Shown: piece by piece, positions 1 to 7,079 of the stretch | Position numbering within the stretch: the first letter of the stretch is position 1 | How the letters are laid out: each line of letters begins with the position of its first letter | DNA from: Bordetella sp. | GTDB lineage: Bacteria > Pseudomonadota > Gammaproteobacteria > Burkholderiales > Burkholderiaceae_B | Length of the DNA stretch: 16,269 nt | Direction of reading: 5' to 3' | NCBI GenBank assembly: GCA_027450125.1 | Contig: DAIDKG010000429.1 | Location: forward strand, 1-16,269 | Translations under genes and position numbers: made by a program | Notes under the pieces: model-generated | Told to the model about the DNA's origin: nothing | Database searches by the model: none | What the model saw: only the letters and a program-made list of their open reading frames with translations

Positions 1-750
1 GGCGTCGTCCAGCTCGGCGATCTCGGCCTCGATGGCTGCACAGATCGCCACCACGGGCGCGTTCTGCTTGGTGGCGTAGTCGGTCAGGCGATCGAGCAGC
101 GGATTGTTCTCGAAGCCGTCGTCGCTGACGTTGGCCACGAACATCGCCGGCTTGGCCGTGATGAAGCCGAAGGACTTGAGCGAGAACAGCTCGTCGGCAT
201 CCAGGCCCAGCGAGCGGATGGGCTGGCCGGCGTCCAGGTGCTTCTGGCAGCGTTCGAGCAGCGCCACCAGCTTGGCCGCTTCTTTGTCGCCCGAGCGCGC
301 CGTCTTGTTGTTGCGGTGGATGGCCTTCTCGATGGTCTGCAGGTCGGCCAGCGCCAGCTCGGTGGAGATCACCTCGATGTCGGCGATGGGGTCCACCTTG
401 CCGGCCACGTGGATCACGTTGGTGTCTTCGAAGCAGCGCACCACGTTGACGATGGCGTCGGTCTCGCGGATGTGCGAGAGGAACTGGTTGCCCAGGCCCT
501 CGCCCTGGCTGGCGCCGGCCACCAGGCCGGCGATGTCCACGAACTCGACCACCGCGGGCACGATGCGCTCGGGCGACACGATCTCGGCCAGCTTGGCCAG
601 GCGCGGATCGGGCACTTCGACCACGCCGACATTGGGTTCGATGGTGCAGAAGGGATAGTTCTCGGCCGCGATGCCCGCCTTGGTCAGGGCGTTGAAAAGA
701 GTCGATTTGCCGACGTTGGGCAGGCCGACGATGCCGCATTGCAGAGCCAT
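1..750 (-). CDS. ychF: Redox-/translation-associated ATPase YchF (OLA1/Obg family), N-terminal 250 codons, cut by window edge
   Basis: Reading from the ATG at 750, 250 codons stay open to the window edge; E. coli YchF has 363 residues, so the C-terminal TGS part lies outside. Seen: P-loop GLPNVGKS (residues 9-16), G3 motif DIAG (72-75), family-typical stretch FEDTNVIHV containing His114 (the residue linked to ATP hydrolysis in E. coli YchF), and NVSD (207-210) in the place of the non-canonical G4 motif that gives this family ATP rather than GTP preference. YchF/OLA1 is a cytosolic, ribosome-associated ATPase tied to stress responses. A short AT-rich stretch and a weak AGGA sit just upstream of the ATG, inside about 30 bp. 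In related bacteria ychF usually follows pth; here it is far from pth. Identification is very secure. Confidence 0.97.
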   Translation of the reverse strand, partial: MALQCGIVGLPNVGKSTLFNALTKAGIAAENYPFCTIEPNVGVVEVPDPRLAKLAEIVSPERIVPAVVEFVDIAGLVAGASQGEGLGNQFLSHIRETDAIVNVVRCFEDTNVIHVAGKVDPIADIEVISTELALADLQTIEKAIHRNNKTARSGDKEAAKLVALLERCQKHLDAGQPIRSLGLDADELFSLKSFGFITAKPAMFVANVSDDGFENNPLLDRLTDYATKQNAPVVAICAAIEAEIAELDDA

Positions 751-1024
751 GAAAATCCTATATTTATCAATTCACTATCGAGTCCGACGCGGACGTGGCC
801 GAGCGCTTGCTCCGCAAGGGGGGAGGCTCGGGCGGGCATCGCCTGGACGCGCGTGGGAAAATAGCGGTATCGGGCAAGGCTGCAGGACGCCGCCCGCCGG
901 TTACCCACGAAGGGCATGATTTTAACCGAGTGACCAGGCCGCAGGAAAAACGAGGCCGGGCAAGACCGCTGCCCGACTTCCAGGCCCGACCGCCCGGCTT
1001 GCCCGCAACCTCACTGGAGATCTC
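751..1024. other. Intergenic region between divergent ychF and aldo/keto reductase genes
   Basis: This 274-bp gap should hold the promoters of both divergent genes. The AT-rich part at about 750-780 is the likely ychF promoter area, but I could not settle on convincing -35/-10 boxes on either strand. The octamer CGGGCAAG occurs at 871-878 and 957-964, and its inverse CTTGCCCG at 998-1005, the last two forming an inverted repeat with a 33-nt gap just before the reductase ribosome binding site GGAG (1016-1019). Short open frames crossing this gap have no homology I recognise and are not called. Confidence 0.5.
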
Positions 1025-2062
1025 ATGCGCTACAACCTACTCGGCCAGACTGGGCTCTATGTTTCGGAACTGTGCTTCGGCACGATGACCTTCGGCGGCC
1101 AGGGCCACTGGGCCAATATGGGCCGCCTGCAGCTCGATGAAGTCTCGGCGCAGCTCAAGACGGCCTTCGAGGCCGGCATCAACTTCATCGACACGGCCAA
1201 CGTCTATTCGTTCGGCGAGTCCGAGACGCTCACCGGGCAGGCCATCAAGAAGCTGGGCCTGCCGCGCGATGAGTTCGTCATCGCCACCAAGGCCACCGGC
1301 CCGATGCGCCAGGACGTTCCCAATGCGGTCGGCCAGTCGCGCTACCACCTGATGAACCAGGTCGACGCGAGCTTGAAGCGACTGCAGCTAGATCACATCG
1401 ACCTGTACCAGCTGCATGGCTTCGATCCGCTGACCCCGCTGGAAGACGTGCTGTCGACGCTGAACGACCTGGTGCGCAGCGGCAAGGTGCGCTATGTCGG
1501 CCTGTGCAATATGGCCGCGTGGCAGATCATGAAAGGGCTGGCCATCTCCGACAGGCGCGGCTGGGCGCGCTTTGAAAGCGTGCAGGCGTACTACACCCTC
1601 GCCGGCCGCGACCTGGAGCGCGAGGTGCTGCCGCTGGCGCGCGACCAGAAGCTGGGCGTGATGGTGTGGAGCCCGCTGGCGGGCGGGCTGCTCAGCGGCA
1701 AGTACAGCGAGGACGGCAAGGCGCCGGAGGGCGCGCGCCGTGCCAATTTCGACTTTCCCATCGTCGACAAGCCGCGCGCGTTCCGCTGTATCGAGGCCAT
1801 GCGCCCGATCGCGCAAAAGCACGGCGTGTCGGTGGCGCAGATCGCGCTGGCGTGGCTGCAGCACCAGGATGCGGTGAGCACGGTCATCATTGGCGCCAAG
1901 ACGCAGGCGCAGCTCGAAGACAACATCGCCTCGACGAAGGTGCGCCTGGATGCCGACGACCTGGCCGCGCTGGATGAAGCCAGCAAATTGCCGCCGGAAT
2001 ATCCCGGCTGGATGATCGGGTTCCAGGGCCAGTACCGCGCCAAGGCGCCGGTGAAGGAATAA
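1025..2062 (+). CDS. Aldo/keto reductase (AKR superfamily, NADPH-dependent)
   Basis: 345 residues with the AKR (beta/alpha)8 fold signature. The catalytic tetrad is all visible: Asp56 and Tyr61 (FIDTANVYS), Lys89 (FVIATKA) and His131 (LYQLHGFDP). The C-terminal cofactor-binding stretch VIIGAKTQAQLEDN is present near residues 289-302. The family reduces aldehydes and ketones with NAD(P)H in the cytosol; the closest types I recall are the larger aryl-alcohol dehydrogenase/YajO-like enzymes, but the substrate cannot be read. The ATG at 1025 is supported by GGAG at 1016-1019, 5 nt ahead. The gene stands alone: ychF is divergent upstream and the DUF4160 gene has its own promoter downstream, with a weak hairpin at 2071-2083 between. 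Codon use matches the core genome. Confidence 0.93.
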   Translation: MRYNLLGQTGLYVSELCFGTMTFGGQGHWANMGRLQLDEVSAQLKTAFEAGINFIDTANVYSFGESETLTGQAIKKLGLPRDEFVIATKATGPMRQDVPNAVGQSRYHLMNQVDASLKRLQLDHIDLYQLHGFDPLTPLEDVLSTLNDLVRSGKVRYVGLCNMAAWQIMKGLAISDRRGWARFESVQAYYTLAGRDLEREVLPLARDQKLGVMVWSPLAGGLLSGKYSEDGKAPEGARRANFDFPIVDKPRAFRCIEAMRPIAQKHGVSVAQIALAWLQHQDAVSTVIIGAKTQAQLEDNIASTKVRLDADDLAALDEASKLPPEYPGWMIGFQGQYRAKAPVKE

Positions 2063-2070
2063 GCACAGCT

Positions 2071-2083
2071 CGCCCGGCGGGCG
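2071..2083 (+). terminator. Weak hairpin after the aldo/keto reductase, possible terminator
   Basis: CGCCC (2071-2075), loop GGC, GGGCG (2079-2083) forms a 5-bp stem, 8 nt after the TAA stop and followed by moderately T-rich sequence (TCTCTTGCCATTCTTGCATTTTC region split over 2084-2106) without a clean T run. It may help termination but is weaker than the two clear terminators further right. Confidence 0.3.
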
Positions 2084-2111
2084 TCTCTTGCCATTCTTGC
2101 ATTTTCGGCAA

Positions 2112-2145
2112 AGTGCAATCATTGCATTGATGCAATGATTGCACT
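2112..2145. promoter_or_regulatory. Perfect 16-bp inverted repeat, nested double palindrome; candidate operator of the DUF4160/DUF2442 pair
   Basis: Left arm AGTGCAATCATTGCAT (2112-2127), 2-nt centre TG, right arm ATGCAATGATTGCACT (2130-2145): all 16 pairs match. Each arm also contains its own 13-bp palindrome of the form TGCAAT-N-ATTGCA (2114-2126 and 2131-2143), with centres 17 bp apart. Such nesting suggests two dimer sites for one DNA-binding protein rather than an RNA hairpin. It is not followed by a T run and lies upstream of the predicted transcription start, so a terminator role is unlikely. It overlaps the -35 box and touches the -10 box of the predicted promoter. The HTH-bearing product of the second gene is the natural candidate ligand (inference). 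Confidence 0.75.
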
Positions 2146-2150
2146 AGAAT
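2122..2150 (+). promoter_or_regulatory. Predicted sigma70-type promoter of the DUF4160/DUF2442 pair
   Basis: TTGCAT (2122-2127) as -35, a 17-bp spacer, and TAGAAT (2145-2150, 5 of 6 consensus) as -10. The expected transcription start, 6-8 nt after the -10 box, falls at 2156-2158, on the ATG at 2157. This predicts a leaderless mRNA, in keeping with the absence of any Shine-Dalgarno sequence before that ATG. The -35 box lies inside the left arm of the palindrome. Confidence 0.6.
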
Positions 2151-2156
2151 TGCCAT

Positions 2157-2387
2157 ATGCCAACGCTAGTCCGTCTCGCCGTCTGCACCATCACTATGTA
2201 TGCCGGCGATCATCTTCCGCCGCATTTTCATGTGCGAATGAACGACGGTCGAGAAGCGCTTGTCGTCATCGAAACCCTGACTGTCCTGGCCGGCGCGATC
2301 AAGCCGCGTGAATTGGCCGAAGCCGTCGCCTGGGCGCACGGCAATCGTCCCGCATTGATACAAAAATGGCAGGAGTTGAATCCATGA
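2157..2387 (+). CDS. DUF4160 domain protein
   Basis: 76 residues. The start MPTLVRL and the stretch DHLPPHFHVRMNDG match the family hallmark (a D-H-x-P-P-H-x-H-V type motif after a short beta strand), so the ATG at 2157 gives a full-length member; the next in-frame ATG would remove conserved N-terminal residues. DUF4160 proteins are small, cytosolic and of unknown biochemistry, and are often found beside DUF2442 genes, as here. There is no Shine-Dalgarno sequence, and the -10 box ends 6 nt before the ATG, so translation is probably leaderless. The stop TGA overlaps the ATG of the next gene (ATGA at 2384-2387). Base composition is visibly less GC-rich than the flanking genes, hinting at horizontal acquisition. 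A toxin-like or partner-protein role is inference only; the His-rich motif could bind a metal, also unproven. Confidence 0.85.
   Translation: MPTLVRLAVCTITMYAGDHLPPHFHVRMNDGREALVVIETLTVLAGAIKPRELAEAVAWAHGNRPALIQKWQELNP
2371..2375 (+). promoter_or_regulatory. Ribosome binding site deciding the DUF2442-HTH start
   Basis: AGGAG at 2371-2375 lies 8 nt before the ATG at 2384 and inside the end of the DUF4160 gene. It favours this ATG over the in-frame ATG at 2366, which has no such site ahead of it. Confidence 0.75.
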
Positions 2388-2839
2388 ACCAGCCTCAGTT
2401 CGTCATTACTCGTGTTGCTGCCGTCAGCCCGCAACGACTGGCGCTGACATTCGCGGACGGCTATGCCGTACAAGTCGATTTGTCTGGCTTGATAGCCAGG
2501 CATCCTTCCCTGGTCCGCCTGCAAGACCGCAAGGTGTTCAGCAAGGTCGCACTCGACGAATGGAAGCGCGGCGTCGTTTTCGCCGGCGACGATGATCTGA
2601 GTCTTGCCAGCGACAACCTGCGAGCGCTTGCATTGGAACAAGCCGGGGAGTACTCGCATCAGCACGTCATCGCATGGATGCATCAAAACGGCTTGACGCT
2701 GGACGATGCAGCCCGAGCTCTGGGCATCAGTCGCAGAATGCTGGCTTACTACCGCAGCGGCGAAAAGGTCGTACCCAAGACCATTGGGCTTGCCATGCTG
2801 GGGTGGGAATCGCTGCATCGCCAGCGCAAGGCCGCATGA
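2384..2839 (+). CDS. DUF2442 domain protein with C-terminal helix-turn-helix (NE0471-like)
   Basis: 151 residues from the ATG at 2384, chosen because of AGGAG at 2371-2375 and the ATGA overlap with the preceding stop. Residues 1 to about 85 are DUF2442-like, with the typical pattern of a short beta domain (LALTFADGYAVQVDLSGL) followed by a 'VALDEWKRGVVFAGDDDLSLASDNL' type segment split around residues 56-79. Residues about 95-140 form a lambda-repressor-type HTH (LTLDDAARALGISRRMLAYY, 104-123). This two-domain layout is that of the structurally solved Nitrosomonas protein NE0471. It is probably a DNA-binding regulator of its own operon, binding the palindrome at 2112-2145, and possibly the antidote or partner of the DUF4160 protein (inference). 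Codon use is less GC-rich than in its neighbours, like DUF4160. Confidence 0.85.
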   Translation: MNQPQFVITRVAAVSPQRLALTFADGYAVQVDLSGLIARHPSLVRLQDRKVFSKVALDEWKRGVVFAGDDDLSLASDNLRALALEQAGEYSHQHVIAWMHQNGLTLDDAARALGISRRMLAYYRSGEKVVPKTIGLAMLGWESLHRQRKAA

Positions 2840-2909
2840 GGGCACGCATCGACATACGGCATAGGCCGCTGGCTTGATTGAACCTTGACCGAAGAAACAG
2901 CCCCCGCCC

Positions 2910-3950
2910 TCAATGGCGATGCCGGTGATGGATGTCCGGAAAATGCGGATGGCTGTGCGTGATGGGTTCGTGGCGGTGCGCATGGCTGTGCGGCTCGCGG
3001 CCGTCCCAATCCGCATCGTGCTCGTGCCGGTGATGCGCGTCGTGCACGTGCCGATGCGTATGCTCCAGCGCCTCGTGCGTATGCGCGTGCGCGTGCCGCT
3101 CGGTCAGGTGCAGCCACACGCCCAGGGCCATCAGGGCAGCCGCCAGCCAGAACTGCCATGAGGTCTGCTCGCCCAGGAACACGAGCGCGATGGCCGCGCC
3201 GACGAAAGGTGCCGTGGAGAAATACGCGCCCGTGCGCGACGAGCCCAGACCGCGCAACGCCAGCACGAACATCACCAGGCTGATGCCGTAGCCGAACAGG
3301 CCCAGGGCCATGGCGGACAAGGCCACCTGCGCCGGCGGCCATGCCGCGCCCAGGGACAACGCCAGCGCGACGTTCACCACGCCGGCCGCCAGCCCCTTGC
3401 TGCCGGCGATGAAAAGCGCGTCCGAGGCCGACACCTTGCGCGTCAGGTTGTTGTCGATGGCCCAGCACAGGCAGGCGGCGGCAATGGCCGCCGGGCCCTG
3501 CCAGCTGGACTGCCCGATCTGGCCGTGCGGCCACGACAGCAGCACGCCGCCGGCGACGATCACCACCATGCCGAGCACGATGCGCCCATCGGTGTTTTCC
3601 TTGAAGGCGATCCAGGCCAGCAGCGCCGTCAGCACGGCTTCGAGATTGAGCAGCAATGAAGCCGCCGCCCCCGTGGTGCTGGTCAGGCCAAACATCAATG
3701 CAACGGGGCCGAGCACGCCGCCGAAGCCGATGGCGCCCAGCAGCCAGGGCCATTCCGCCGCTTTCAAGCCGGACGCTCGCCAGCCGCGATCGCGCGCAAA
3801 GCGGACGATTGTCAGGCCCAGGCCGCTGCCCAGATACAGCAGGCCGGCCAGCAGGATGGGCGGCACGTCCCCGGTCAGCGCCTTGGCCAGCGGCGTGCTG
3901 GCGCCGAACAGCATCGCGGCCGACAGGGCGTAGAGGATGGAGGGGTTCAC
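2910..3950 (-). CDS. EamA-type DMT superfamily transporter with histidine-rich C-terminal tail
   Basis: 346 residues from a GTG at 3950. Residues 1 to about 281 form two EamA repeats with about ten membrane segments (start SILYALSAAMLFGASTPLAK), the layout of drug/metabolite exporters in the inner membrane. The last 65 residues are a soluble tail with 23 histidines in HxH and HH patterns, ending IHHRHRH. I have seen very similar tails on other EamA proteins of proteobacteria, so it is a real module and not an out-of-frame read. Metal sensing or metal (Zn, Ni, Co) efflux is a reasonable guess but unproven. It lies 41 nt after the LysE-type gene on the same strand, probably as last gene of that operon. 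No strong ribosome binding site precedes the GTG. It converges on the DUF2442 gene with a 70-nt gap that holds no clear terminator. Confidence 0.88.
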   Translation of the reverse strand: MNPSILYALSAAMLFGASTPLAKALTGDVPPILLAGLLYLGSGLGLTIVRFARDRGWRASGLKAAEWPWLLGAIGFGGVLGPVALMFGLTSTTGAAASLLLNLEAVLTALLAWIAFKENTDGRIVLGMVVIVAGGVLLSWPHGQIGQSSWQGPAAIAAACLCWAIDNNLTRKVSASDALFIAGSKGLAAGVVNVALALSLGAAWPPAQVALSAMALGLFGYGISLVMFVLALRGLGSSRTGAYFSTAPFVGAAIALVFLGEQTSWQFWLAAALMALGVWLHLTERHAHAHTHEALEHTHRHVHDAHHRHEHDADWDGREPHSHAHRHEPITHSHPHFPDIHHRHRH

Positions 3951-3991
3951 GAGACGCGCCCTGTGTTATCAAAACCCGCGAACAATCGCTT

Positions 3992-4627
3992 TCAACGCCG
4001 GCTTTCGAGCGCCATGCGTACGGCCAGGCCGGCCAGCACCGTGCCCATCAGCCAGCGCTGCGCAGTCTGCCAGGAAGGCCGCCTGGCCAGGAACACGGCG
4101 ATGGATCCGGCCATCATGGCGATCACCGCGTTCACGCTCAGGCTGATGAGGATCTGGGCCGAACCCAGCACCAGCGATTGCATCAGCACGCCGCCGTGGC
4201 CGGCCGGGCTGATGAACTGGGGCAGCAGCGACAGGTACATGACCGCGATCTTGGGATTGAGCAGGTTCGTGACGAACCCCATGGTGAAGAGCTTGCGCGG
4301 GCTGTCCTGCGGCAGATCGCGCACCTGGAAGGGCGAACGCCCGCCGGGCTTGACCGCCTGCCAGGCCAGGTAGAGCAGGTAGAGCCCGCCGCCGATGCGC
4401 AGCAGGTCGTAGGCATACGGGATGGCCAGGACCAGGGCGGTGATGCCGAACGCCGCGCACAGCATGTAGAAGACGAAGCCCAGCGCCACGCCGCCCAGGG
4501 AAATCAGCCCCGCGGCGCGGCCCTGGCAGATGGAGCGGGAAACGAGATAGATCATGTTCGGCCCGGGCGTGAGCACCATGCCCAGGGAAATGAGGGCGAA
4601 CGCGATCAGGTTCGAGAGTTCGGGCAT
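3992..4627 (-). CDS. LysE/RhtB family amino-acid exporter
   Basis: 211 residues with about six hydrophobic segments. The N-terminal family signature is present: LISLGMVLTPGPNMIYLVSR (residues 12-31, with the PGPN core at 21-24), followed by GLISLGGVALGF. A second landmark is FVTNLLNPKIAVMYLSLLPQF. The family exports amino acids or related metabolites (lysine, homoserine, threonine, cysteine pathway products) across the inner membrane; the substrate is not readable. The ATG at 4627 is chosen because GGAG (4634-4637) lies 6 nt ahead; an in-frame TTG at 4639 would overlap that site. It starts 28 nt after the TPR-glycosyltransferase stop and is followed 41 nt later by the EamA gene, so the three are likely one transcript. 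Confidence 0.92.
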   Translation of the reverse strand: MPELSNLIAFALISLGMVLTPGPNMIYLVSRSICQGRAAGLISLGGVALGFVFYMLCAAFGITALVLAIPYAYDLLRIGGGLYLLYLAWQAVKPGGRSPFQVRDLPQDSPRKLFTMGFVTNLLNPKIAVMYLSLLPQFISPAGHGGVLMQSLVLGSAQILISLSVNAVIAMMAGSIAVFLARRPSWQTAQRWLMGTVLAGLAVRMALESRR

Positions 4628-4655
4628 GGGCGTCTCCAATGGACCAGCGGCAAGA

Positions 4656-6347
4656 TTAACGCAATGCCTGCGCCATCGCCGCGACCACCGCGTCCCAGTT
4701 GCCCGGCTCGGCCTGGCGGAACAGGCGCATGGTTCCCGGATACCAGGGGCTGTCCTCGCGCTCGCGCAGCCAGCGCCAGTCGACGTTCAGCGCTGGCAGC
4801 ATCACCCAGCAGGGCTTGCCCATCGAGCCGGCCAGGTGCGCGACCGCCGTGTCTACGCTGATGACCAGGTCGAGCTGCTCGATGATGGCCGCCGTGTCGG
4901 CAAAATCGGCAATGTCCGACCCCAGGTGCAGCAGGGGCTGCCCTTGCGGCGAATTGCGGGCCTGGTCCTCGCCCGGGCCTTTTTGCAGGCTGACGAAGCT
5001 CAGGCCGGGCACGCGCCAAAGCGGCGCCAGGATCGCGAGCGAGGCCAGGGAGCGGCCCTCGTCGTTCAGGTTGGTGACGCTGCCGCGCCAGGCCAGGCCG
5101 ATCTTCTTGCCGGACAGCGGCGCCAGCCGTTCGCGCCAGGCCTGGACGCGTTGCGGATCGGCTCGCAGGTAGACGGCGGACGGGATGGTCTGCAGCGAGG
5201 TGTCCAGCCAGCGCGGCACGGTCATGACGAAGGTCTGGTAGTCGTGTCCGGGCATCAGGTCCACGGCATCGTTGACCTCGACCGCCTCGATGCCGGGCAT
5301 GCCGGCGTACAACGCCAGCATCTCGGGAAAACAGGCCAGGGTGATGCGCGCCGCGCCCTGGGCCTTGAGCACGGAAAGAAAGCGCCCGAACTGGATCACG
5401 TCGCCAAAACCCTGTTCGTGCCAGACCAGCAGCGACTTGCCCGCCAGCGGCTCGCCTTGCCACTGCGGGCATTGCGGCCCAAGGCCGGGGTGCAGCGCAT
5501 GCTGCAGGCGCTTCTTGGTGCGATGACGGAACTGGTAGAACGGCCAGCCCTCGGCCAGGCGGCCGGCGCCCAGCAGGATCATGCCCAGGCCGAACTGGGT
5601 CTCCGCGTAGCCGGGGCGCAAGGCCAGGGAGTCGCGCAAGGCAGCCTCGGCTTGCTCCAGCCGGCCCAGCTGGCCCAGGGCAGTGCCCAGGTTGTGCAGC
5701 ACGTCGGCCATGCCGGGCTGCGCAGCCAGCGCCTGGCGGTAGGCCTGCACCGCCTCGTCCAGCCGCCCCAGGCGATGCAGCACCGCCCCCAGCCGCTTGA
5801 GGCTCTCGGCATGGTCCGGATGCAGCGCCAGCGCCCGCCGATAGACGATTTCGGCTTGCTGCGGCAGGTCGCGCCGGGCAAATACGGACGCCAGTTGCCG
5901 ATGCGCATCGGCCATGTCCGGCCGCAACACGGTCACCAGCTGGAACACCCCTTCGGCTTCTTGCAACCTTCCCATGGCGACCAGCGTCACGCCCAGGGCG
6001 TAGTGCGCCTCGACATAAAGCGGCCGCAGGGCGATGGCCTGGCGCAAGGCCGCTTCGGCCTGCGCGTGCTGGTTCAGGCAGTTGAACAGCGACCCCAGAT
6101 TGTTGTGCAGCTCGGGCAACTCCGGCCGCAGCGCCACCGCGTCCTGGCAGACCTGGATCGCCTCGGGCAGCCTGCCCAGGGTGGTCAGCATCAGGCACCG
6201 GCCCATATGGGCCTCGATGCGTCCGGGGTGCTGCGCCAGGATCCGTTCGTAGGCCGCGGCGGCCTGCTCGAAGCTGCCCTGCGCGCTCAGGCGCATGGCT
6301 TGCTCCAGGGCGTCCTGCAAGGGGTCGGCGCCGGGCAGTGTGGACAT
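4656..6347 (-). CDS. TPR-repeat protein with C-terminal GT9/GT41-like glycosyltransferase domain (copy 1)
   Basis: 563 residues from the ATG at 6347. An in-frame TTG at 6377 would add 10 residues, and neither start has a strong ribosome binding site. Residues about 20-275 are seven or so TPR units with the usual A/G/Y spacing (for example AHYALGVTLVAMGRLQEAE). Residues about 300-563 form the glycosyltransferase-like domain, with WHEQGFGDVIQFGRFL (starting near 309), the acceptor/donor region KKIGLAWRGSVTNLNDEGRS, and the donor-site signature VISVDTAVAHLAG (about 495-507). Proteins of this build resemble O-GlcNAc-transferase/heptosyltransferase-like enzymes and are often tied to surface or flagellin glycosylation, but the acceptor is unknown. 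It heads a probable operon with the LysE and EamA genes and has an inverted paralogue at 9060-10919. Confidence 0.88.
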   Translation of the reverse strand: MSTLPGADPLQDALEQAMRLSAQGSFEQAAAAYERILAQHPGRIEAHMGRCLMLTTLGRLPEAIQVCQDAVALRPELPELHNNLGSLFNCLNQHAQAEAALRQAIALRPLYVEAHYALGVTLVAMGRLQEAEGVFQLVTVLRPDMADAHRQLASVFARRDLPQQAEIVYRRALALHPDHAESLKRLGAVLHRLGRLDEAVQAYRQALAAQPGMADVLHNLGTALGQLGRLEQAEAALRDSLALRPGYAETQFGLGMILLGAGRLAEGWPFYQFRHRTKKRLQHALHPGLGPQCPQWQGEPLAGKSLLVWHEQGFGDVIQFGRFLSVLKAQGAARITLACFPEMLALYAGMPGIEAVEVNDAVDLMPGHDYQTFVMTVPRWLDTSLQTIPSAVYLRADPQRVQAWRERLAPLSGKKIGLAWRGSVTNLNDEGRSLASLAILAPLWRVPGLSFVSLQKGPGEDQARNSPQGQPLLHLGSDIADFADTAAIIEQLDLVISVDTAVAHLAGSMGKPCWVMLPALNVDWRWLREREDSPWYPGTMRLFRQAEPGNWDAVVAAMAQALR

Positions 6348-6411
6348 GGATGAAACGCTCTGTCTGAAATGGGTCAAGACGCAGACGTTCCCATATTGCG
6401 CGCGCCGCCTT

Positions 6412-6417
6412 TATGAT
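6412..6417 (+). promoter_or_regulatory. Possible -10 box of the FMN reductase gene
   Basis: TATGAT (5 of 6 consensus), with a poor -35 candidate TTCCCA at 6388-6393 and an 18-bp spacer, lies in the 119-bp gap between divergent genes. It would give a leader of about 45 nt before the ATG at 6467. Confidence 0.35.
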
Positions 6418-6466
6418 GAAAAGCAGTCATCCCCCGCGCTTATTCATCACTGAAAAGGAATCCGCC

Positions 6467-7024
6467 ATGTCCCTGAACGTCGCCGTCGTCGTCGGCAGCC
6501 TGCGCAAGGCCTCCTTCAACCGCTCCGTGGCCCTCGCGGTCAAGGAGCTGGCCGCGCCCCGCCTGAACCTGAACATCGTGGAGATCGGCGACCTGCCGCT
6601 CTACAACCCGGACCTGGACGACGCCGCCCCGGCGCCCTGGACGCGCTTTCGCGGCGACGTGGCCGCTGCCGACGCCGTGCTCTTTGTCACCCCGGAATAC
6701 AACCGTTCGATCCCGGGCGCCTTGAAGAACGCCATCGACGTGGGCTCGCGGCCCTACGGCAAGAGCGTATGGCAGGGCAAGCCGGCAGCGGTCATCAGCG
6801 TGTCGCCCGGCCTGCTGGGCGCCTTCGGCGCCAACCACCATCTGCGCCAGCCCCTGGTGTTCCTGGACATGCCTGTCCTGCAGCAGCCGGAAATGTACCT
6901 GTCCAAGGCGGGCGATTTCATCGGCGCCGACGGCAAGGTCAACAACGACGCCACCCGCGACTTCCTCAAGAGCTTCGCCGGCAAGTTCGCCGACTGGATC
7001 GAGCGGGTGCGCGCCGGCAGCTGA
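6467..7024 (+). CDS. NADPH-dependent FMN reductase (ChrR/YieF-type flavodoxin fold)
   Basis: 185 residues. The FMN-phosphate loop GSLRKASFNR (10-19) and the flavin-contact stretch TPEYNRSIPGALKNAIDV (75-92) identify the family, which includes quinone, azo and chromate reductases such as E. coli ChrR (YieF). These are soluble, usually dimeric or tetrameric flavoproteins that pass two electrons from NAD(P)H to quinones and related compounds and limit oxidative stress. The ATG at 6467 is preferred over the upstream in-frame ATG at 6413 because AGGA (6456-6459) lies 7 nt before it and the family starts just ahead of the phosphate loop. It is divergent from the TPR-glycosyltransferase and followed 55 nt later by a second flavoprotein gene on the same strand. 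Confidence 0.93.
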   Translation: MSLNVAVVVGSLRKASFNRSVALAVKELAAPRLNLNIVEIGDLPLYNPDLDDAAPAPWTRFRGDVAAADAVLFVTPEYNRSIPGALKNAIDVGSRPYGKSVWQGKPAAVISVSPGLLGAFGANHHLRQPLVFLDMPVLQQPEMYLSKAGDFIGADGKVNNDATRDFLKSFAGKFADWIERVRAGS

Positions 7025-7079
7025 CGCAGCGTCGAAGGCGGCCTCGGCCGGCGCCGCAATACGCTCTACACTGCGCCGC

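Noticed and set aside
2112..2145. Palindrome as a terminator of the aldo/keto reductase gene
   Set aside because: The stem would have only a 2-nt loop and is followed by AGAATTGCC, not a T run. Its AT-rich nested symmetry fits a protein-binding site better.
2749..3972. 407-codon minus-strand frame overlapping the EamA gene
   Set aside because: Out of frame with the membrane-spanning EamA reading; Arg/Gly/Ala-rich, typical of a shifted frame.
4554..6353. 599-codon plus-strand open frame opposite the first TPR-glycosyltransferase
   Set aside because: Antisense shadow of a convincing gene; repetitive His/Gln/Gly composition mirrors the TPR repeats of the real strand.
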